This document shows positions 51,076 through 59,149 of a stretch of DNA of 64,000 bases, piece by piece. The position numbers and the translations under genes were made by a program. The notes under the pieces are model-generated. The model made no database searches. It was given only the letters and a program-made list of their open reading frames with translations, and was not told where the DNA came from. Origin of the DNA: Amycolatopsis nivea (lineage in GTDB: Bacteria; Actinomycetota; Actinomycetes; Mycobacteriales; Pseudonocardiaceae); contig NZ_SDLT01000020.1 in the NCBI RefSeq assembly GCF_004522235.1, forward strand, positions 267-64,266. The letters are read 5' to 3'. The first letter of the stretch is position 1. Every line of letters begins with the position of its first letter.

Positions 51076-52190
51076 CAGCCCAGCTCCTTTGCGGTGTCTT
51101 CGGCGATTGCGGGCGAGCAGGTCATTCCCCGGCCGCCAGGACCGGTGACGAGGAAAGCGTTGCCGGACAACCGTTCCCGGTGCACCACCGCGGCCGAGTC
51201 GGTTGCCTGGGCGTAGACGCCTGCCCAACGGCGGCGGATTCGCGGCAGCGGACGGCCGAGCAGGGCACCCGCCACTTCGGCGAGGTGTTCGTACGGGTCT
51301 TCGGTGACGTCGAAGGAGAACGGCTGCGCGTACTCGTGCGTGTCGCCGATGGTGAGCGAGCCGTCGCGGCGCTGCACCATGAGCAGCTGCATCGCGTTCT
51401 GCGCGGCGATTTCGCCCTGTGGCTGGCCTTCGTTCATCACGTCGAGCGCGGCGCCGCGGTAGGCCGGGTAGTACCGGAAGCTGTCGCCGTCCGCGACGCT
51501 GGTGGGCAACGGCTCGTCGAGAGGTTCGGTCTGCGCCATCTGCAACCGGACCCGCCGCACCGGGATCTCGCCCGCGATCTCGCGGACCAGCCCGCCGAGC
51601 CACGCGCCGGTGCAGAACACCACGACGTCGCCTTCGTGGCGCTCACCGTGATCGTCCACGACGCCGTTTTCGGTCAGGTTCCGCACCTCGCGGCCCGGCA
51701 GCCACTCGTAACGCCCGCTCGCTTTGAGCGCTTCACGGAGCGCAGGCTGCGCGGTCCGCGGTTCGACCGCCGCGTCGCGCTCGCACCACAGCGCGCCGGT
51801 GAAGTTGCCGCGCAAAGCCGGGTTCAGCGCCCGGGTTTCCTTCGCGTCGAGGAGCTTGAAGCCGCGCTCCGCCGCCTCCGGCCCGGCGACGACCTCCTGC
51901 GCGACAGCCAGCTCAGCGTCGGTCCGGACGACCGTCAGTGAGCCGTTGGGCCGGAAACCCAGCGCGGGCACGCGTTCGCCGATCCGCTCCCACAGTTCCC
52001 GGGCGCGCACCGCCGTCTCCAGCTCCGGACCGGCAGCCCGCCCGCCGACCCAGACCAGCCCGAAGTTGCGGACCGACGCTCCGCGCGCCTCCGGCTCGCG
52101 TTCGAGCTGAAGGACTTCGTGGCCGCGTTCCACGGCCTGCCAGGCGTGCTGGGTGCCGAGCACGCCGCCGCCAACGATGAGGATTCGCAC
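51072..52190 (-). CDS. FAD-dependent oxidoreductase of phosphonate clusters (TIGR03364-like)
   Basis: DadA/glycine-oxidase-fold flavoprotein of 372 residues with the FAD-binding ILIVGGGVLGTQHAW at the N-terminus and GPGGRGMTCSPAIAED near the C-terminus. Members of this subfamily are found next to phosphonatase-like genes; oxidation of N-alkylated or modified aminoethylphosphonate to phosphonoacetaldehyde has been proposed for relatives. GTG 52190 has no clear ribosome site. First gene of the six-gene operon; stop overlaps the hydrolase start. Confidence 0.87.
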   Translation of the reverse strand: MRILIVGGGVLGTQHAWQAVERGHEVLQLEREPEARGASVRNFGLVWVGGRAAGPELETAVRARELWERIGERVPALGFRPNGSLTVVRTDAELAVAQEVVAGPEAAERGFKLLDAKETRALNPALRGNFTGALWCERDAAVEPRTAQPALREALKASGRYEWLPGREVRNLTENGVVDDHGERHEGDVVVFCTGAWLGGLVREIAGEIPVRRVRLQMAQTEPLDEPLPTSVADGDSFRYYPAYRGAALDVMNEGQPQGEIAAQNAMQLLMVQRRDGSLTIGDTHEYAQPFSFDVTEDPYEHLAEVAGALLGRPLPRIRRRWAGVYAQATDSAAVVHRERLSGNAFLVTGPGGRGMTCSPAIAEDTAKELGW

Positions 52191-52295
52191 GGCCGCAACA
52201 GTCGCCGCCCGCGCTCAACGGAGCCTGTCGGCACGGGGAACGCCAGGTGAAGCAGCCTCGAATATTGGACCAGATGAGTTACCGTTCCGTTATCT

Positions 52296-52676
52296 TCAGA
52301 GCCGGCCGACTGCGACGAACACGCAGACCGCCAGGATCACGACATTCGCCGCGACGTTGCGGTACTCCTTCGGGCGGTGTTCCGTGACCGCCAGCCGCGC
52401 GTGCCCCGCCATCGCCCCGATCATCACCACGGCCAGGCCGACCGCCGCCCACCCGGTGAGCACCGGGGCGATCCCGGTCAGCCGGGGCAGGATCAGACCG
52501 GCCGCCGCGAGGAGTTCGCAGATCGCGGTGAAGCGCACGACCGGCATCGGATAGGCCGCCACCCCGGTTTGCCCCGTTTCGAGCAGCCGCTCGCGCGACA
52601 TCGCCGACTTCAGCACGCCGGACAAAGCGAAGAGCAAGGCGAGAGCCGCCTGCGCGGTCCACAATGCGATGTCCAT
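52296..52676 (-). CDS. DoxX family membrane protein
   Basis: Protein of 126 residues with four helices and the DoxX pattern ALLFALSGVLKSAMSRERL and ICELLAAAGLILP. Roles of the family are vague (quinone- or thiosulfate-linked, oxidative stress). ATG at 52676 follows GGAGGG. It lies between the GntR regulator and the phosphonate operon on the same strand with a 105-base gap to the latter, so it may be a separate unit. Confidence 0.85.
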   Translation of the reverse strand: MDIALWTAQAALALLFALSGVLKSAMSRERLLETGQTGVAAYPMPVVRFTAICELLAAAGLILPRLTGIAPVLTGWAAVGLAVVMIGAMAGHARLAVTEHRPKEYRNVAANVVILAVCVFVAVGRL

Positions 52677-52731
52677 GGTTGTCCCTCCGTTCGATGCAGA
52701 GGGAACGAACCGGCGGAACGGACTGTGACAG

Positions 52732-53508
52732 CTACTCGACGCGGCTCAGTCGCGTGACGAAACTCAGCCGGTCCCCGCGGTAAAGCGACCGGACCCGCTC
52801 GAACGGCTCGCCGTCCGGGCCCCACGACACGCGGTGCATCAGCAGCATCGGCAGCGCCGGGTTCGTGCCGATGAGCAGCGCCTCGCGGGGCGTCGCGAGG
52901 ACGGTCTCCACGCGTTCCTCGGCCCCGTCGAAGACGACACCCAGTTCGTCGCGCAGATACGCATACAGCGACTGCTCCGGGTCGAAATCCTCCGGCAGCG
53001 TGGGGAACCTGTCGGCGCGGAGGAAGGTCGATTCGAGGCCGACGCGTTCGTCGTCGGCGAGCAGGACGCGTTCCAGGTGGATCACCTCGGCGGCCGGTTC
53101 GATCCGCAGGTCGGCGGCCAGTCCGGTGCCCGCGGCGCGGCGTTCGAGCGTGATCACCGTGCGCCCCGGCCGGATTCCTTGGCGGCGCAGGCCTTCGGTG
53201 TAGCTGACAAGCGCGAGCGGCTGGACCAGCTTCGGCGCGGCGACGTACGTGCCGCTCCCCTGCCGTCGCGACAGCCGGCCTTCGAGGACCAGCTCGCCGA
53301 CCGCCTGCCGGACCGTCGCACGGGATACCTCGAACCGTTCGCACAGTTCGCGTTCCGTGGGCAGCGCGCTCCCCTCGCCCAGTTCAGCGATGACGGCCAG
53401 CAGTTCGACCTTCACCGCGTAGTAGCGCGGCACGCGGCCGTGATCCGGGATGCCGTCGCGGACCGGTCCGTCGGCGGACAGGCGGGACAGCGGCGAAGAC
53501 GTGGGCAC
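52732..53508 (-). CDS. GntR/HutC-family regulator, DasR-like
   Basis: Regulator of 258 residues: N-terminal winged helix (LPTERELCERFEVSRATVRQAVGELVLEGRLSRRQGSGT split over about 47-85) and a C-terminal UTRA effector domain. Segments SYTEGLRRQG, TPREALLIGTNPALPMLLMHR and RSLYRGDRLSFV closely recall Streptomyces DasR, which senses glucosamine phosphates. Likely leaderless: TAGGCT precedes GTG 53508 by 8 bases. Divergent from the amino-acid permease, with a palindrome between them. Confidence 0.87.
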   Translation of the reverse strand: MPTSSPLSRLSADGPVRDGIPDHGRVPRYYAVKVELLAVIAELGEGSALPTERELCERFEVSRATVRQAVGELVLEGRLSRRQGSGTYVAAPKLVQPLALVSYTEGLRRQGIRPGRTVITLERRAAGTGLAADLRIEPAAEVIHLERVLLADDERVGLESTFLRADRFPTLPEDFDPEQSLYAYLRDELGVVFDGAEERVETVLATPREALLIGTNPALPMLLMHRVSWGPDGEPFERVRSLYRGDRLSFVTRLSRVE

Positions 53509-53542
53509 GAGACCCGAGCCTATGCCAGTCGCGCGGCGCGTG

Positions 53543-53560
53543 GTTCGCTGTCTCGCGAAC
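53543..53560. promoter_or_regulatory. Candidate GntR operator between divergent genes
   Basis: Inverted repeat GTTCGC-TGTCTC-GCGAAC in the 75-bp gap between the GntR gene and the permease gene. Placement suits autoregulation plus control of the permease. The core differs from the DasR site TGGTCTAGACCA. Confidence 0.6.
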
Positions 53561-53583
53561 TGACCCCACGGGAGGACCCCGCA

Positions 53584-54801
53584 ATGCCTTTGGCCCGCCG
53601 GTTAGGCCTCGCCGACGCCGTATTCATCGGACTCGGTTCGATGATCGGCGCGGGCGTTTTCGCCGCGTTCGCCCCGGCCGCGCGCGCCGCGGGTGCGGGA
53701 TTGCTGCCCGCGCTCGCCGTGGCCGCGCTGGTCGCCTACTGCAACGCGACTTCTTCCGCCCGGCTTGCCGCGCTGTACCCGGAATCCGGTGGCACGTATG
53801 TGTACGGACGCGCTCGCCTGGGTGAATTTTGGGGATACTTAGCGGGTTGGGGCTTCGTCGCTGGGAAAACGGCGAGCTGCGCGGCCATGACCTTGACCGT
53901 CGTCGCTTACGCCGCGCCCGGGCTCGGCCAGCCTTGGCGGAGCATTCTCGCGGTGGGCGTGATCGGATTGGTCACTGGCGTGAACTATCTCGGCGTGCAC
54001 CGGTCCGCTTTGGCTACCCGGGTGATCGTTTGCATCACTCTCCTCGTGCTTACCTTGGTCGCGGTTTTCGGATTTTCCGGCCCGCACGTTTCGCCGTGGA
54101 CTCCGTTTCACGGCGGCGGCGTGCTCGAGGCCGCCGGATTGCTGTTCTTCGCATTCGCCGGTTACGCCCGGCTAGCCACGCTGGGCGAGGAAGTCCGTGA
54201 TCCAGCCCGCACGATTCCGCGGGCCATTCCGCTCGCTTTGGGACTGACGCTCGTGGTGTACGCCGTGGTAGCGGTGGTGCTGCTGGTGACGTTGGGGCCA
54301 GCCGGGATCGGCGCGAGTCCCGATCCGCTCGCTTCCGCCGTGCCGTCGCTGTCGCCGGTAGTTCGAGTCGGTGCCGTGGTGGCCGCGTTGGGATCGTTGC
54401 TGGCGCTGGTGCTGGGCGTTTCGCGGACGACGCTCGCGATGGCGCGGGACGGGCATCTGCCTCGGTTCTTGGCCGCGGTGCATCCTCGGTTTTCGGTGCC
54501 GCATCGGGCTGAACTGGCGGTGGGCGTGGTGGTGGCGGTATTGGCGACGACGACGGATTTGCGTGGTGCGATTGGGTTTTCGTCGTTCGCGGTGCTGGCT
54601 TATTACGCCGTGGCGAACGCTTCGGCGTTGACGCTGCGCCGGGACGAGGGAGCAGCGCCGAAGGTGGTCGCGGCCGGTGGGCTGGCGGGGTGCGCGGTGC
54701 TGGCGTTCAGTTTGCCGGTCGCCTCGGTGATCAGCGGGTGTTTGGTGCTGGGGCTCGGAGTGGTGGCGTACTTGGTGCGCCGCCGAGGGGTTGCGCGCTG
54801 A
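53584..54801 (+). CDS. APC-family amino acid permease
   Basis: Transporter of 405 residues with about 12 helices; first helix GLADAVFIGLGSMIGAGVFAAFAPA holds the substrate-contact motif, and YPESGGTYVYGRARLG and LFFAFAGYARLATLGEEVRDP follow the family pattern. ATG at 53584 has GGGAGG upstream. Divergent from the GntR regulator, which may control it. Codon use in 53800-54700 is slightly richer in T-ending codons than neighbours. Substrate unknown. Confidence 0.87.
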   Translation: MPLARRLGLADAVFIGLGSMIGAGVFAAFAPAARAAGAGLLPALAVAALVAYCNATSSARLAALYPESGGTYVYGRARLGEFWGYLAGWGFVAGKTASCAAMTLTVVAYAAPGLGQPWRSILAVGVIGLVTGVNYLGVHRSALATRVIVCITLLVLTLVAVFGFSGPHVSPWTPFHGGGVLEAAGLLFFAFAGYARLATLGEEVRDPARTIPRAIPLALGLTLVVYAVVAVVLLVTLGPAGIGASPDPLASAVPSLSPVVRVGAVVAALGSLLALVLGVSRTTLAMARDGHLPRFLAAVHPRFSVPHRAELAVGVVVAVLATTTDLRGAIGFSSFAVLAYYAVANASALTLRRDEGAAPKVVAAGGLAGCAVLAFSLPVASVISGCLVLGLGVVAYLVRRRGVAR

Positions 54802-55094
54802 GTTTTGGCTTTCTCGCACGGGATTCCGGCTCGTGCGCAGCAGGCGGTGCGCGAAAGTCCCCCTCGCGCCGTCTCCGGCGGGTTACTCCGATTCTCCTAC
54901 ATCCCCAGGTCAAGGCTGCTTTTTCGCGTCGTCTGCGGCGGCGAAATCTGCCGGATCCGGTGAAGAATCCGAAAGATCCGAAGAAAGTTGGTTGTCCACT
55001 TACCGCCGCTCTGGTGTAGTCGATTCGTCACGCACGACACCTCCCCGCCCCCGGGAGCGGAAGCTCCACTGTGGACACCGGAAGGACAATCCCC

Positions 55095-55904
55095 TTGGCC
55101 GACAAGCGAAACTTCAGCATGCTCACGCGAGTACTGGCAGGCGCGGCAGCACTCGCGGCCGCCGCCGGACTGGCGACACCCGCCGTCGCGTCGACGCCGC
55201 CGTCGCCGGGTGCGGAGCCTCAGGTCGTCGGCGGGACCCGCGCCGACCAAGGGGAATTCCCGTGGATGGTCCGGCTTTCGATGGGCTGCGGCGGCGCGCT
55301 GTACACCGACCAGATCGTGCTGACCGCCGCGCACTGCGTCGACCGCACCGGAGCGGACTCGTCGATCACCGCGACGCTCGGCGTGGTCGATCTGCAGAGC
55401 TCGAGCGCGAAAAAGGTGCGCTCGACCTACGTCTACCGCTCCCCGACGTACGACTCCACCGGCGGCGACTGGGCGCTGATCAAGCTGGCGAGCCCGGTGA
55501 GCGGAATCCCGACGCTGCCGATCGCGAAGAACGCCGACAACAACTCCGGCACCTTCACCATCGTCGGCTGGGGCGCGGCCCAGGAAGGCGGCGCGCAGCA
55601 GCGCTACCTGCTGAAGGCCGAGGTCCCCTTCGTGGACGACTCGACGTGCCAGTCCCAGGGCGGCGACTACGCCGACCTGAAGCCGGACGCGGAACTGTGC
55701 GCGGGCAAGCTGGACACCGGCGGAGTCGACACCTGCCAGGGCGACTCCGGCGGCCCGATGTTCCGCCGCGACGGAGCGGGCGAATGGATCCAGGTGGGCA
55801 TCGTCAGCTGGGGCGACGGCTGCGCCAGGGCCCACGCACCCGGCGTGTACACCGAGGTGAGCACGTTCGCCTCCGACATCGCCGCGGCGGCCGGGAAGAT
55901 CTGA
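55095..55904 (+). CDS. Secreted trypsin-like serine protease
   Basis: S1-family protease of about 269 residues with a signal peptide (basic ADKRNFSMLTR, then AGAAALAAAAGLATPAVA). The mature enzyme starts near VVGGTRADQGEFPW. Catalytic triad: His in LTAAHCVD, Asp in GGDWALIKL, Ser in DTCQGDSGGP, with the Asp six residues before Ser giving trypsin-like specificity; SWGDGCA completes the pocket. TTG 55095 has GGAAGGA 8 bases upstream; GTG 55071 lies in a palindrome and ATG 55119 would also give a signal peptide. Confidence 0.9.
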   Translation: MADKRNFSMLTRVLAGAAALAAAAGLATPAVASTPPSPGAEPQVVGGTRADQGEFPWMVRLSMGCGGALYTDQIVLTAAHCVDRTGADSSITATLGVVDLQSSSAKKVRSTYVYRSPTYDSTGGDWALIKLASPVSGIPTLPIAKNADNNSGTFTIVGWGAAQEGGAQQRYLLKAEVPFVDDSTCQSQGGDYADLKPDAELCAGKLDTGGVDTCQGDSGGPMFRRDGAGEWIQVGIVSWGDGCARAHAPGVYTEVSTFASDIAAAAGKI

Positions 55905-56075
55905 CCCCTGCAGTGACGAGCCGGGTACGGGACTCCGCTGGGGTTCCGCACCCGGCTTGCGCGGCGTTGTGCCTGGCACGTCGCAGGATCTGGCCCCTGC
56001 GCTGACGAGCCGGGCACCGGACTCCGCCGGGGTTCCGCACCCGGCTTGCGCGGCGTCGCACCGGGCACGTCGCAG
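55898..56075. repeat. 89-bp tandem duplication with hairpins after protease gene
   Basis: Two units, 55898-55986 and 55987-56075, both opening GATCTG and ending GTCGCAG, similar over their full length with scattered differences. Each contains AGCCGGG...CCCGGCT arms forming a terminator-like hairpin. The first unit begins in the last codons of the protease gene, so its 3' end and terminator were duplicated. The rest of 56076-56225 holds no gene. Confidence 0.88.
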
Positions 56076-56225
56076 AAGCGGAGAGGCCTGGACTGCTGCT
56101 GGAAAGCGCGGCTCGCGAACCTCCGTCTGAGACAAAGCCTGCGATGCCACGCTGGCAGCTCGCCCGGAGTCGCGTGTTCCGCTCCGCCGTGCCGGAATCA
56201 ACCCCGCAACCAGAACCCGCGATGC

Positions 56226-56687
56226 CTAGCCCGCAGGAAGCCCCGCTCCCCGTTCCTCCAGCACTCCCCGCAGTTCGGCGAGCACCGCGACGACCTCCGC
56301 GACCCGGTCCTCCCCCACCACCGAGCCGATCAGCAGCTCGAGCTGGTCCTGGAACGTCTTCTCCATCGCCTCGGCCAGTTCCCGTCCGGCGGGGGTCAGC
56401 TCGAGCAGCGACGACCGGCGGTCCTCCGGGTTCGGCACCCGGCGCACCCATCCGCGTGCTTCGAGCCGGTCGACGCTCTTGCTGGTCGCCCCGATCCCGA
56501 CGGCGAAGTTCACCGCGAGGTCCGCGACCCGCGACCGCGGATGCCGTCCCAGGTACTGCAGGAATTCGAACTGCGACGCGCCGATGCCGTGCTCGGCCTT
56601 GAGACCGTCCGTCAGCGCGTTGTAGATCCGGGTCTCGCAGCGCACGAGATGGTCGAAGAACTGCTCGTTTGCCGAAGTACCTGCCAT
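56226..56687 (-). CDS. MarR-family transcriptional regulator
   Basis: Winged-helix regulator of 153 residues: LKAEHGIGASQFEFLQYLGRHPRSRVADLAV, then IGATSKSVDRLEARGWVRR and wing PNPEDRRSSLLELTPAG. ATG at 56687 lacks a ribosome site; TAGACT lies 7 bases upstream on the minus strand, so the mRNA is probably leaderless. Divergent from the alpha/beta hydrolase gene with overlapping repeats, so it likely represses both in response to a small phenolic or lipophilic ligand. Confidence 0.88.
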   Translation of the reverse strand: MAGTSANEQFFDHLVRCETRIYNALTDGLKAEHGIGASQFEFLQYLGRHPRSRVADLAVNFAVGIGATSKSVDRLEARGWVRRVPNPEDRRSSLLELTPAGRELAEAMEKTFQDQLELLIGSVVGEDRVAEVVAVLAELRGVLEERGAGLPAG

Positions 56688-56748
56688 GGCATATAGTCTA
56701 GCATTAGATGCCTCGGCATATACTTCCACGGAATCCTGAGGGGACCCC
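56688..56748. promoter_or_regulatory. MarR/hydrolase divergent promoter-operator
   Basis: 61 bp holding direct repeats GGCATATA (56688-56695, 56715-56722), an inverted pair GGCAT/ATGCC (56688-56712), TCTA/TAGA arms (56697-56708), a good -10 TATACT (56719-56724) for the hydrolase and TAGACT (minus, 56700-56695) for marR. It is AT-rich compared with its surroundings. Confidence 0.65.
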
Positions 56749-57642
56749 ATGAGCAGGGAACAGCGCCGCGCGGTGGACGAAAAACTGCGAAACGCACCGG
56801 AGCGGCCCGAAGCGACTTCGATCGATCAGATGCGGGCCGGGTTCGCCGCGTTCATGAGCCAGTACCCCGTGCCGGCCGAACATCGCGAGACTCCGACCAC
56901 GCTCGCCGGGAGACCGGCCGTCCTCGTCGAACCTCCGGGCACGCCGCGGCCGGGCACGATCCTGTACTTCCACGGCGGATCGTTCGCGCTGGGTTCGCCG
57001 CACACCGCGATGGGGCTGACCGCGAACCTGGTCCTGCGCACCGGAATCCGCGCGCTCTCGCTGGATTACCGGCTCGCGCCCGAGCACCCGTTCCCGGCCG
57101 GGATCGAGGACTGCCTCGCCGCCTACCGCAGCCTCCTGGAAGACAACGACCCGTCCTCGATCGTCTTCGCCGGCGACTCCGCGGGCGGCGGTCTCTCCGT
57201 CACCACCACCCTCGCCGCGCGCGACGCGGGACTGCCGATGCCTGCGGGGATCGTCGCGTTCTCGGCGGGACTCGACCACACGCATTCCGGAGCGTCCGTG
57301 GCGGACAAGGAAGCCGCCGACCCCTTCTTCACCGGGGAAAGCTTGCGCAAGACCGGCAAGTTGTACCTGGCAGGCGCGGACCCGGCCCAGCCGCTCCTCG
57401 CCCCGGCGGTCCACGCCGACCTGACCGGCTTCCCGCCGATCCTGCTGCAGGTCGGCACGAACGAGGTCCTGCTGGACGACTCGGTCCGGCTGGCAAAACG
57501 CGCCCGCGAGGCGGACGTCGACGTGATCCTCGACATCACCGCCGACGTCCCGCACGTCTTCCAAACCTTCACCGACACCCTCGACGAAGCAGGGCAAGCC
57601 CTCGACCGGGCCGCCCTCTTCGTCAAGCAGCGCCTGCGGTAA
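56749..57642 (+). CDS. Alpha/beta hydrolase (hormone-sensitive-lipase family)
   Basis: Esterase/lipase of 297 residues with oxyanion motif HGGSF (75-79), nucleophile elbow GDSAG (Ser144), and C-terminal DVPHVFQ providing the catalytic His; an acidic residue in VGTNEVLLDDS is the third member. Cleaves short acyl esters of unknown substrates. ATG 56749 follows GAGGGGAC. Likely controlled by the divergent MarR protein. Confidence 0.9.
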   Translation: MSREQRRAVDEKLRNAPERPEATSIDQMRAGFAAFMSQYPVPAEHRETPTTLAGRPAVLVEPPGTPRPGTILYFHGGSFALGSPHTAMGLTANLVLRTGIRALSLDYRLAPEHPFPAGIEDCLAAYRSLLEDNDPSSIVFAGDSAGGGLSVTTTLAARDAGLPMPAGIVAFSAGLDHTHSGASVADKEAADPFFTGESLRKTGKLYLAGADPAQPLLAPAVHADLTGFPPILLQVGTNEVLLDDSVRLAKRAREADVDVILDITADVPHVFQTFTDTLDEAGQALDRAALFVKQRLR

Positions 57643-57744
57643 TCCGAAACATCGTCAAAACCTGCGCGCCGCTCAGTGTGAACATCCGTCTTGGTTGGTC
57701 CCCTCTCGCGCCATAGGATCCGCTTGGGGTGAGGGGGTATCACG

Positions 57745-58431
57745 GTGAGCGAACCAGACGTCCGTTTCCCGAAGGGGAGCTTCCTGGCGGGACTGCCGCC
57801 CAGGACCCGGTCGGCATTCCTTGAACTCGGCACCGCGCGAGAATTCACGCCCGGAACCGTGCTCGTCCGGGAAGGCGATCCGACCACTCACGTCTGTCTC
57901 CTGCTCGACGGCTGCGTGAAGGTCACGGGGACGACACCCGAAGGCGAGCTGGCTCTCCTCGCGATCCGGGTCGGCGGGGACCTGGTCGGCGAACTCGCCG
58001 CGATGGACAGTCAGCCGAGGACTGCGACGGTGACCGCGGCAGGGCGAGTCCGGGCGCGGATCTTCTCCCAGGCGGAGTTCCGCCGGTTCCTCAGCCAGGT
58101 CCCCGAAGCCGCACTCGCCGTGACGACCAGCGTGGGGGCGAAACTGCGCTGGGCCACCCGCCGCCGCATCGACTTCGGCAGCCGGGAGGTCCGGATCCGG
58201 CTGGCGCGAGTATTGATCGAGCTGTCGTTGTCATACGGGATCCCAGCAGGTGAAGATATCGAACTCGGCGTATCGCTGACCCAACCTGAACTTGCGGCGC
58301 TCGTCGGCGCCGCCGAGCCGACCGTCCATCGCGCGCTGGCTCAGCTCCGCCGGGAAAACGTCGTCGAGACCGGGTACCGCCGGCTGCGTATTCGCGACCG
58401 GTCCCGGCTCGCCGCCCTCGCCGAAGGTTGA
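57745..58431 (+). CDS. Crp/Fnr-family regulator with intact cyclic-nucleotide cassette
   Basis: Regulator of 228 residues: cNMP-binding beta-barrel (about 12-125), dimer helix, and winged helix-turn-helix SLTQPELAALVGAAEPTVHRALAQLRREN. The phosphate-binding cassette VGELAAMDSQPRTATV (81-96) keeps Glu83, Arg92 and Thr93 expected for cAMP/cGMP-type ligands. GTG at 57745 follows GAGGGGG. It is the first gene of the cyclase/effector neighbourhood and converges on the membrane-effector gene. Confidence 0.9.
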   Translation: MSEPDVRFPKGSFLAGLPPRTRSAFLELGTAREFTPGTVLVREGDPTTHVCLLLDGCVKVTGTTPEGELALLAIRVGGDLVGELAAMDSQPRTATVTAAGRVRARIFSQAEFRRFLSQVPEAALAVTTSVGAKLRWATRRRIDFGSREVRIRLARVLIELSLSYGIPAGEDIELGVSLTQPELAALVGAAEPTVHRALAQLRRENVVETGYRRLRIRDRSRLAALAEG

Positions 58432-58439
58432 TCGGCAAG

Positions 58440-58970
58440 TCACCCCAGCGCGGCGAGCAGCAGAAGGCCAGGACCGCTTGCCAGCAGGACGCAAATCCCG
58501 GCCAACGCACACCGAACGTGCCGGTGTTTGCGCATCGCCAACCTCGCCAGCAACAGAGCCAGGTCTCCTGCCTGAGTTCTTTGATCGCGGACGGAACGCG
58601 GTCTTGCCTCGACTGCGCCGACAGCCACGCTGGGAAACGCGAACTGATTGTCGGGAGCCGGGGAGCCCGTTCTCGGCCAGATGGCCTGGACAAGGTGTAC
58701 CGCGGAAAAAACGTAAGCCGCCGCGAAGCACACCAAGACGGCTGTCACAACGAACCGAGATACCGCGGGCGGATGAGCGGTGCCGAGCAAGCCGAGCTGG
58801 GCAGTCGCCATCGCGGTGATCATCGCGAGCACGGACACCAGCGTCCGAGCCTTGTCGTCGGCGTGCTGCACCGCGCCCTGAAACGACGACACTGTCGTCA
58901 GCACGATGTCGAGTTCTGCTTCTGCCCGCCCGGACAAGCCCGCCGGGACCTTCCTCCGGGAATGTCTCAT
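58440..58970 (-). CDS. Three-helix membrane protein resembling Pycsar effector PycTM
   Basis: Protein of 176 residues. An N-terminal amphipathic region leads to QHADDKARTLVSVLAMITAM, the pattern of PycTM-type effectors (an AD-K motif directly before the first helix). Helices lie at about 43-62, 72-96 and 153-175, with a polar loop of about 55 residues between the second and third. Known PycTM proteins damage the membrane on binding cyclic pyrimidine nucleotides. ATG 58970 has GAGGAG 7 bases upstream. It is on the strand opposite its neighbours. Family match is by eye. Confidence 0.65.
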   Translation of the reverse strand: MRHSRRKVPAGLSGRAEAELDIVLTTVSSFQGAVQHADDKARTLVSVLAMITAMATAQLGLLGTAHPPAVSRFVVTAVLVCFAAAYVFSAVHLVQAIWPRTGSPAPDNQFAFPSVAVGAVEARPRSVRDQRTQAGDLALLLARLAMRKHRHVRCALAGICVLLASGPGLLLLAALG

Positions 58971-59149
58971 CGTTGCACTCCTCACGGTTTTCCCGATCAT
59001 CCCGTTCGTCTGGAGCGGAGACCCCGTCGTGCGGCGGCTTTCCGGCCGAATCCCGTCTTGCGACGAGGTCCTGACCGGCTTACCGCGACGACCGTGGAGA
59101 TGTTGACCGGCACCCGGCCGGGCGAGCGCCCGGCCGGTTCGGCGAAGGA

